This document shows positions 55,667-64,000 of a stretch of 64,000 nucleotides of DNA, piece by piece. The position numbers and the translations under genes are program-made. Every line of letters begins with the position of its first letter. Positions within the stretch are counted from its first letter, which is position 1. The notes under the pieces are model-generated. The model had not been told where the DNA came from. It did no database searches and saw only the letters and a list, made by a program, of their open reading frames with translations. Location: assembly GCA_963678705.1 (NCBI GenBank), contig OY783203.1, positions 6,076,001-6,140,000 on the forward strand. Reading direction: 5' to 3'. This DNA is from Panorpa germanica (taxonomy: Eukaryota; Arthropoda; Insecta; Mecoptera; Panorpidae).

Positions 55667-55775
55667 TTTTTTTTTTTTTTCTCCAAAATAATTTTATAAA
55701 CATATATCTCTGTATACACAAAATCATATATTAATAAGTTGAATTGTTGTAGTCGATATTCGAAGCCCAAACCCA

Positions 55776-55850
55776 TCATAGCTTGTCATAACCTAATAGG
55801 TTACAAGCTAATTTCACTAGGTTCATTTTCTACCTGGGTAGGTATACTTA
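55776..55850 (+). repeat. Stem-loop repeat, family E
   Basis: ATAGCTTGTCATAACCTAATA, GGTTACAAGCTAATTTCAC and TAGGTTCATTTTCTACCTGG follow the family order (first motif read as ATAGCTTGTCATAACC). Confidence 0.68.
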
Positions 55851-56379
55851 AATTCAATTCATTTCTAAACGTTTTATATGAAATCGACATCGATGTTCCC
55901 GTATATTTCCATGTTCCAGCCCTAGCTGGAGTACTAGTACGTATGGTAGAAAGCGACATATGCATTCCAGTTACTACCTCCAGCTACCCGCTACCAGCTA
56001 CCAGCTCCCAGAAACCAGTATGTTATGTAGAATGTCTTAATGTAAAGTGTGAAAATAAATAGTTGTGCAGGGGTGGTGACATATAGCGCTCATTTGGATG
56101 AGTATTCGTGTCACACTCTTTATTTAAAAGTATATTTGTATACATATAAATATACATAAATTCTTGACATTTTAAAACAACATTAAAATTAACATAGTGT
56201 TTAATGGATTCTAAATTCAATTAAGGAGATTTCAAGAAGATGTATGTCAGGGGAGTTGTGTTATATTTATTTATAACATTATCTTATGCAATTATTAGGG
56301 ATCTTATTATGGAGGAACTTATATTATAAACTTTTTCAGTAATACTACTGAAAACGTACTGCGCAATGGGCTTGTGTCC
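55851..56379. other. No gene supported
   Basis: Contains ACCTCCAGCTACCCGCTACCAGCTACCAG, a short CTACCAG/CTACC direct repeat at about 55977-56010 (unit CTACCAG), inside an open frame of doubtful meaning. Confidence 0.4.
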
Positions 56380-56990
56380 TCATTTTTTAGTGGTCGATTT
56401 TTCAATTGTTGATTGAAATTGATGTCAATAAATGTGTATTGGCGTGTCTATTTTATTAAATATCTAAATGTTGACGGAGGTATAGCAATTAAAAGTTTGA
56501 ATTGTAGTTTTAGCGCTAGAAATGGTCGGCCATATTTGTATGACGTAAAATGCATTTTAACGTCAGTTATTTGTTGAGTAGCTCAGTGCTGTGGTAATGT
56601 TCTGTAGCTGTTGGTAGTCAAATAATCAAGTTAAATCAAAGAATAATAAGTTTTTATTTTATTTAACCCTGCTAAGGCAGACATAATATTGAAATTTGAT
56701 TGTTCCTTGAAATAGCTGTAAATAATGTTTGATATTTTGATGTATAAATACATATAGCAGAGATTTATGAGCTGTAAGGTTGCTAACCTTAGGATTGTGA
56801 TGTCACATGCACTTGGAATGTGTACAACGTTGAATCCCTTTAATAATTAAAGAGACAAAATGACATTTTAATTGTTAATATCTCTTAACATATAAGGATT
56901 TATTAAAAAATATTTGAACATTTGAGGTTCTAGTAACCAACTTTATCAATATATAGTACACTTTTATAGAAATTAAGACATAGGACACCA
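56380..56990 (+). repeat. Dispersed repeat family D, copy 2 (most complete)
   Basis: GTGGTCGATTTTTCAATTG, GATTGAAATTGATG, AATTAAAGAGACAAAATGAC, TTTGAGGTTCTAGTAACC and TTTATCAATATATAGTACAC. It shows the uninterrupted site occupied by family B at 13280. Confidence 0.72.
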
Positions 56991-57097
56991 GCCCATTCAT
57001 ATTTTATATGGCTAATTGTATATTAGTACTTCCATAACATTTGCTACCTACCTAGTAGCTAATAAAAAGCAATAATTTGTTTAAATTTTTTTTTTGT

Positions 57098-57245
57098 CCT
57101 CTCACTGACGACCTCCTAATATGATTATGTATGTACATATTCATAATCAATTAATCTTGATAGAAACCAAACCCAGAAAATATAACACTGGTCTTGAGAT
57201 CGAACTCGAAGACACAGCAATCAATGTCAAGCATCAATGCTCTGC
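57098..57245 (-). mobile_element. SINE with central deletion
   Basis: The tail piece CTCTCACTGACGACCTCC runs straight into the mid body ATTATGTATGTACATATTC, AAACCAAACCCAGAAAATA, then the B box GATCGAACTCGAAGACACAG. About 60-70 bp of the centre are missing. Confidence 0.87.
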
Positions 57246-57600
57246 AAAAAAATGTACCTGTTCCGAATTAAATTCTTCAAAGTCATATTTTTATACAAGA
57301 AATTATAATTAGTTGCGTTATCATGTCATCTCTTCTAAATGAAACAAGAACAGTTTTGTATGAATTTAAAAATAAATAAAATAAAATATCTTCAAAATTA
57401 TTTAAAAAAAACATTATATTAAAAAATATATGTATATATTTTCACAAAGTAAGAAAAAATGTAATAATGTTATAATTTATAACTAAAATATATTTTCGGA
57501 CCGAAATATCTTATATACATATTTCCTAAGGTCAGCGACAAAAAATGCAAAGATTGTAAAATTGTAAATATAAGAAATGTCAATTTTATTCCTAATATAA
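57246..57600. other. No gene seen
   Basis: AT-rich unique sequence. Confidence 0.45.
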
Positions 57601-57960
57601 TAAAAGTAATATATTAGAACCGCCACCCTGATTCACCGCCACCACCATCATTCCTATCCCTTATTTCACAATCGACACCGGTCATCCCTCCCCGTAAAGG
57701 GTGGGTTTGAGGGTAAAGAACCCACACAATCCACCCCTAACGTTAGTTATATATTTTTTCATATATATTCCTTTCATTCAATATATATAAAATTTAGGGG
57801 TAGTTTTTAATCACTATATATCACGTGCGCACCTGACCGCTACTGCGACTGCGAATTGTGATAATAATATATTGATCAAGTAGCAGATTGCGAGTGGCAA
57901 GGGGACCGATGCTGAGCGTGTAGCAAGAGTTATAGGCCGAGAGCAATGGACATGTAAATA
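57601..57960. other. GC-richer unique block, nature unknown
   Basis: GAACCGCCACCCTGATTCACC, then CCGTAAAGGGTGGGTTTGAGG and AACCCACACAATCCACCCC, contain GGGTGG/CCACCC complements that could pair. Further on is ACGTGCGCACCTGACCGC. No coding frame and no relatives in the window. Confidence 0.4.
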
Positions 57961-58530
57961 CTTGAAATTTATTGCACGGAAAAAAAAATATTGCTAATCT
58001 TAGAGAGGTCTCCTATGTCTACAAAGAACTCTTAACTAACTTAAAATGTGGCAGGATAAAAATAAATTTGGTATAAGAGTAAAAAAGAGAAAAGTTATTC
58101 GAAACAAGAAGTAGAATTATAAGAATCTGACTCAATCTGGCGTCGTATTTATATGTCAAAGAATATTTGCAGCTATATGTATTTGTATGTATATGTATTT
58201 ATATGTATAAGACCACTGCTAATTCAAAGAGATAACTCATTTTCATAAAATCTACAGAATCTGAACTCAAAAAGTTTTTAACTTTAATGCAAATTGTGCG
58301 TTATACTTGTAAATATTAAAATAGGTATTATATATATCATTACCTTTTAATAGATTCCACACAAAATCAATTGTATTTAGTCAAACTAGTACCTTTTTTA
58401 AATTCCGTGCAAAATTAGTTATATCTAGTCATAAGATAGCTTAGGTTTTGGGAGCCTGAGCTAGTCCACTGGGCACAGGTAGAAAAGAGACACCAATATA
58501 ACAATTAACTTATCTTAAAACAACCTAACA
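57961..58530. other. No gene seen
   Basis: AT-rich. A short duplication occurs near 58341-58435 (TAGTCAAACTAGTACC and TCTAGTCATAAGATAG with ACAAAATCAATTGTATTTAG / GCAAAATTAGTTATATCTAG). Confidence 0.4.
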
Positions 58531-58615
58531 ACTGTGAAACTTACATTGCAAGATAATTTTTATATGAGAAGTAGAAAATGAATTTTGAAATTAGCTTTTG
58601 ACTGGCAAGCAAGAG
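58531..58615 (-). repeat. Stem-loop repeat, family E
   Basis: AACTGTGAAACTTACATTGC, AAGATAATTTTTATATGAG and AAGTAGAAAATGAATTTTG are the family in reverse. Confidence 0.72.
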
Positions 58616-59056
58616 TAATACTATCAGAGCGAGACAATCTTCTACCTGTCCATCAGCATCGGAATTAGTCCCATAAAACAAAGTTATATATACGAGAAGT
58701 ATATAATATAAGGATAACATAATATCCACGTGCTCTTGGACTAAAGGGATGTGCGTAAATGTGCCCATGTGACTTAATTCAAATCCCAAACTCATTTTTT
58801 TAACAAATTTTTGGAAAATTACAATTTTTTTATTATCTCGAAAAAATATTTGTTTCACATTGCCCGCCCAACCGTAATTATGTGTATTTAAAGCTTTATC
58901 TAACATAACAAAAGTTACCTGTTACATAAATAATTTTACCTAATACATTTTACAAACTATTTTTTTTAAATTAATCTACCCTTTTGAGCATTAGCGTAAT
59001 CCTAAAACATCTTTTGTTCTTTGGTCTTGTTCTTTTTTGTTTTGGTAGTTGAATTT
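58616..59056. other. No gene seen
   Basis: AT-rich unique sequence. Confidence 0.45.
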
Positions 59057-59160
59057 TAAATTAGATATGACATATGAATTGTATGACTTTTCTTCCCTTT
59101 CCCCACTTATCAGGTCTTGTCACGCTTTGCTTCCGTCCCTAAATAAAATCAGCTTTAATT
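59057..59160 (+). repeat. Family F fragment
   Basis: TTTTAAATTAGATATGACAT, CCCCACTTATCAGGTCTTG and TCACGCTTTGCTTCCGTCCC match the family body. Confidence 0.55.
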
Positions 59161-59833
<673 letters not shown>

Positions 59834-59999
59834 AGGATTCTGATGCTGTTTTAGCAAAATCGTACTAAAGTTAGTTGCCTTCATCAGATCTCTCGATAAA
59901 TATGCAAAGACAAGATTTATTTCAAGGTGACGTAATAATCTGTTCCAAGGGTGTAAACAGACCCTTACTTACTTAAAATGGAGACTAAAACAAAATAAA

Positions 60000-60115
60000 A
60001 ACATACCACATACTAATGTCGTACCAAATACTAATACCTTACTATATACTAATACCATACCATATGCTATATTCTAATGCCATACTATACCATACACTAA
60101 TACAAGACGCTCTTG
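60000..60115 (+). repeat. Imperfect minisatellite, ATACTAATACC-type units
   Basis: ACATACTAATGTCGTACCAA, ATACTAATACCTTACTATAT, ACTAATACCATACCATATGC and later CACTAATAC show five to six 15-18 bp units sharing ACTAATACC/GTACC. Confidence 0.8.
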
Positions 60116-60339
60116 TGCCAAAAGTTATTTAAAGTTTGTATAAGTTGATAATTATATAATTATGAGCAGCATGGTCATGTTGATCTGAAGATATTTTGTT
60201 TAGTTTTAAATATAGTTTGTTATATTCATTTCAGTTAAGAATAAGCACTTTTTATATTTTTTTTCGGTTGTTTCTAAATTCACCAGAAAAATAATATGTA
60301 TCACCGACATATTTCTATAATGGTGACCGTATTTGTGGT

Positions 60340-60483
60340 TTTGTGGCTTCATATACATGGTCTACACCACTGCCTTATTAGTTATATTTGTTAACAACTA
60401 AACACAAAAAATATAACACTGATCCGGGGATCGAATTCAAAGACACAGCAGTGATGGTCAAACATTAATGCTGTTACCCACTG
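60340..60483 (-). mobile_element. SINE, head and body
   Basis: GTGGCTTCATATACATGG, CACCACTGCCTTATTAGTT, ATCCGGGGATCGAATTC and ACATTAATGCTGTTACCCAC in reverse order. Confidence 0.9.
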
Positions 60484-62600
60484 TTTGTTTATAGTAATTG
60501 TAATCGTATAGCTTTTAATCATAAATACTAATTCAAACTTGTCAATAACTAACATTTATGTACATTTTGAAGTTCGAGTATATATCACTTTGATAAAAGC
60601 AGATCCTGTAGAGATTAGTATATATTTGTTTAATCTCTAAATGGTGGCATGCTTTATTTTGTTCTCATCTAATATAAAGTTCTATATGGTGTAAATATTG
60701 TAAGTGTGGGGGCGCTTAGGAGGTGGAGACTGATAATTGGACCTTGAAATGTATCCCGCACAAGAAATTATATGAATCAATGAATGTAAATTAATCTTAG
60801 TGCTAATTGAAATGTCAAGTTTTATTAAAGGTACATAAAGATGACCCTATAAGGTGCCATCCACCGATGATGCACTCCATTACTCATCTATTACACGGGT
60901 ATGAATTGCTTAACCTATTCCACGCCTTCGTGTTGATAGGACCCATAGAATACCTACCACCGATAAAGCTAATCCCATATTTATAAATAAATACTAATAA
61001 TCAAATTAAAAATTATCAGCAACCGCGCAAATAACGTAAAACGAAAAACACATTATTTAATAGGCTGAAAAAAATATGCGCATCAATTTTTAGCGATAAA
61101 GAATTTTAGCCCTCCAACAAACATGCAGTAATAAAGAGCGTGTGTGGAATGCGGTGCTACCCGGTCAAACATCACATGCGATGAATAAATTTTAAATATA
61201 GCTAACACTCTATATTCACGACGTCCTAAGTTTACCAGTCATTTTTATTTAATTCATTTAAGATCGGTCTATATCCGATGATGTTTCCTATTACCGACAA
61301 TATGTGCACTGTACCGTTGTTTAATGGATTATAGACTATTAAAAGAAATTGGTTGATAGAGAGAGAGAGATAGAGAATGAGTAAGCGGAAAGAGGTAAGC
61401 AAATATAAAATAGCTGCAAAGTTTAGAAGTCATATATTAATTAAGACTCTTGTCATATTTTGGAATGCCCTTACAGTAGGTCTTATCTTGCATACTTAAT
61501 CTATACTGGGAAATGTTTATTGATGCAGATTGCCATCAGATCAGGACTTAAGATGCAAATATTAGTAATTAGGAAGATAAGTTAAAGAGACAAAGGAAGT
61601 TCCATCCTGTGACGCCACTTTTCTGAGGTTCTACTAGTAAACCTGCATCATAATCTTTAGTGCCAGCCTAAATATTTTTGCATGATTTTTGGCGCCCCGA
61701 AAAGTATACATAAATATTGCAATTTCAAAAGCAGATGATAAAATTTACAAATATGATGCCCCTATAAAATGGTAACCACGTCATAGCTCGCTTGATCTGT
61801 TACTTATCCCGGTTTGTACATAACGTATATTTTAGTTAATAAAACGTCCCATTTTTAAATGTTGGTCCCACTTTTGATCCGATTATTATAATGTTAGGTT
61901 AACCTAACTTTTATACTCACAGCTTTAATAATAATTAATTAGGGAATTAGTTTTTTTCCACGTAATCAATTTCGAATTGAAAGGCTGTATCCGTCAATTT
62001 TTTAATTTTCTTATTAATTTCAAAAGCAATGTAAATATTTTTTAATAAGTTATTCAAGTTTCCAATAAAAGAGGGTACAATGCAATTTCGCCATTTTATA
62101 ATAACTAATATTATCAATTAAAATTGTAAAAGTGTTTCTATAGCCTAATATATTTGATTCTTTCAACTTGTAATCTTCTTATGTTTTTAATAGTTACATA
62201 TTCACGAATATGTAGAGTTTATTATATTTTAAAGATAATTTACGTTATACTAATTTACATATTAATGAACTGTAAAATTTACACACAGTTTCTAAATAGT
62301 ATCTGTGCCAAAACAAGTCTCATATTTCATACTAAACCTCTTCGTATCCTTTCTGAAAATATTTCATAATATGAGAAAAACGCACCAAGAGTAAATCATT
62401 ATTAAATACTAAATGGTAAAAAGAAGACAAATCGAACTATGGATGGCAGGAAACTTTGCGGATAAAAACTCCTATAAATCCTTCATTTTCTTTCTACGAC
62501 CCCTGAACTCCTGGAATATGGTTACAGCGAATGGTACACCACTCTCACCAAATGGACTTTTAGGAATATAAACACACCGAGATAGTTTATCGCATCACAA
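60484..62600. other. No gene seen
   Basis: AT-rich unique sequence with a short GA tract (GAGAGAGAGAGATAGAGA) at about 61359-61376. A piece GGTTCTACTAGTAAACCTGC near 61625 may be a scrap of family D. Confidence 0.4.
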
Positions 62601-63160
62601 TTCATCGCAGGTACTTATTGCAGAAGTAATCTATATAAAAATAGCATATGTTTGATGAAATTAAATGCAGCTCTGGAATAACTTCCTGACTGAGAAAAAA
62701 ATTAAAAGGAATGGCAATTGACATAAAAGCATGTTCAGAAAATGAATAATACTGGTTTCTATTTTTATAAGAGTTTGAATGGCTTCCTAGGTTCAATGAC
62801 ATATTTTCGCACTGGAAAACCAGAGCATATCTTAAATTATTTAACAGCAATAGAATGTAGCAGATGTAAATAACTAGAATATGAATAAATAGAAGATTAT
62901 ACAATCTGTGACTAAATAAAATGAAATGTTGGGTAAGATCTAAGATAAGTCAAACTTGCGTCAACTCTGTGCTCCAGAATTTATGGAATAACTGAAGTTT
63001 AACATAATTTTTTTTGTTAATTCTAGTTTTGTCATAGACCGACCGCAGTTATCAAACGAAAAATGTATCCTAATGTAACCTTGTAATGCAGTAGAAATTC
63101 ATCGCAAGTCGCAGAAATAATTAATCGTATAAAAATTCATCGCAGAATTAATTCATCGCG
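62601..63160 (+). repeat. Recurring TTCATCGC octamers
   Basis: TTCATCGC occurs at 62601, 63098, 63136 and 63152, mostly followed by AG/AAG, with related TTTATCGCATCAC near 62588. Spacing is irregular. There is no coding. Confidence 0.5.
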
Positions 63161-63773
63161 TGATGGAAGTTTTTGAGAACAGAAACACATACTACTTGGG
63201 TTTTGATTTCCGCTGTATTATTATTCCGGTGGTGTACAAACATTCGCGAAAAGTTCTAGGGAAGTCCATACACGGTGTACGGTGCTAGTACCCTCGTCTA
63301 ACAATGAGCGTTGAAGCCGTTGAGCGTTCAGAACGTATTCGTACATAACACATAAAAACGCGTGACAATTGACAATTACATTTGTTAACATAAAATAAAA
63401 AAAACTTCTATAATGAACGTGTCATAACATCGAAACTTCAGATATATTTATGTGAGAACCAAAACCACTAGCAAACAAAAGACTTCACCTGGCAATATTA
63501 AAAATAAAAAATCCCCTAGTCTAAAAAGAATGACCACCATTGAAAATAAAATTTCTTTAACAAAATGATGATCAAGAATTTAAGTAAGAAATATTTTTTT
63601 TTTACATTATAAAAAAAAAAATATGCTAAAATTTTTCAAAAATTGAACATAACAGGGTTCAAAAAATACCCAAAATGTCTTCTGTATACAGGGAAAGAAT
63701 AAAACAACTATACCGCCATTCTGAACACATAAATCATGGCTTACCACATCGTAGTCTCGTATATCATCGACCA
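63161..63773. other. No gene seen
   Basis: AT-rich. 63220-63345 is GC-richer (GTACGGTGCTAGTACCC, GTTGAAGCCGTTGAGCGTT) and unique. Confidence 0.4.
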
Positions 63774-63967
63774 TGGCAGCCGAGCGGGGTGAGGGGTCAC
63801 ATTGTATGGTGGTTCGGGTGAAGGGGAAACATGGAGTTCATGGTGGGAGTGTAGAGGAGAGAGTGGGGTCCCAGCGTGAAATGAAACCCATTCGTCTCTG
63901 TCACAGCTCAGCCTGCTTCAACCAGCTTTTATTTAGAATGTACCTATCCTATACACTACACCACTAA
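63774..63967 (+). CDS. Possible short first exon at window edge (unrecognised)
   Basis: CGACCATGG gives an ideal start context. The frame reads MAAERGEGSHCMVVRVKGKH, GVHGGSVEERVGSQREM and on to a stop at 63967. The sequence is GC-rich compared with the rest of the window. GGGGTGAGG shortly after the ATG could be a splice donor, so a real exon might be much shorter. No product is recognised and a chance frame is likely enough. Confidence 0.2.
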
Positions 63968-64000
63968 AGTAGTAAAGTATGGTGTACACGATACTATTAA

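Overview
The window reads as AT-rich nuclear DNA from an insect. Evidence for this is an insect-type tRNA-Arg(ACG), mariner-type transposase remnants, R1/I-type LINE tails and a tRNA-derived SINE. The LINE tail at 3.5-4.5 kb reminds me of elements known from ants and other Hymenoptera, but the order is not certain. There is no operon-like coding and no long host gene. The only confident non-mobile gene is tRNA-Arg(ACG) at 6276-6348 on the minus strand. I saw no LTR retroelement, virus-derived element or toxin gene.

Layout. 1-1233 is a foldback element with arms of about 445 bp. 3.5-4.5 kb holds a young 5'-truncated LINE with a 14-bp target duplication. 5.0-5.6 kb has a cluster of splice-like sites and a hAT-type MITE. 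7.3-8.6 kb has a MITE and the first long copy of repeat family B, whose second copy (13.3-14.0 kb) sits inside another repeat. 16.4 kb holds a mariner-derived MITE. 19.6-20.3 kb has a second copy of the young LINE's 3' end with a 20-bp target duplication. 22.4-25.8 kb is a local cluster of duplicated blocks and a Tc1-like remnant. 26-35 kb is mostly diverged repeats. 36-50 kb is dense in SINE copies, with two more retroposons: a LINE tail at 40.7 kb and a SINE-headed chimera at 49.3-49.9 kb. 52-57 kb has the best candidates for unrecognised host exons and another mariner. 59.6 kb has a 245-bp pure TA array.

Dominant repeats. One tRNA-related SINE is present in at least two dozen pieces on both strands. 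Others are family B (hairpin head, about 720 bp), family D, family E (short stem-loop), family F (TIR like GGGGTCATCCATAAATTACG), family G and family I. Several TA microsatellites begin inside or right beside these elements.

Host coding evidence is weak: a few short open segments bounded by good splice signals or lying in GC-richer unique sequence (1243-1326, 3433-3514 with 4721-4769, 53203-53430, 55438-55631, 63774-63967). All are low confidence and I recognise none of the products. The window is probably intergenic or lies in very large introns.
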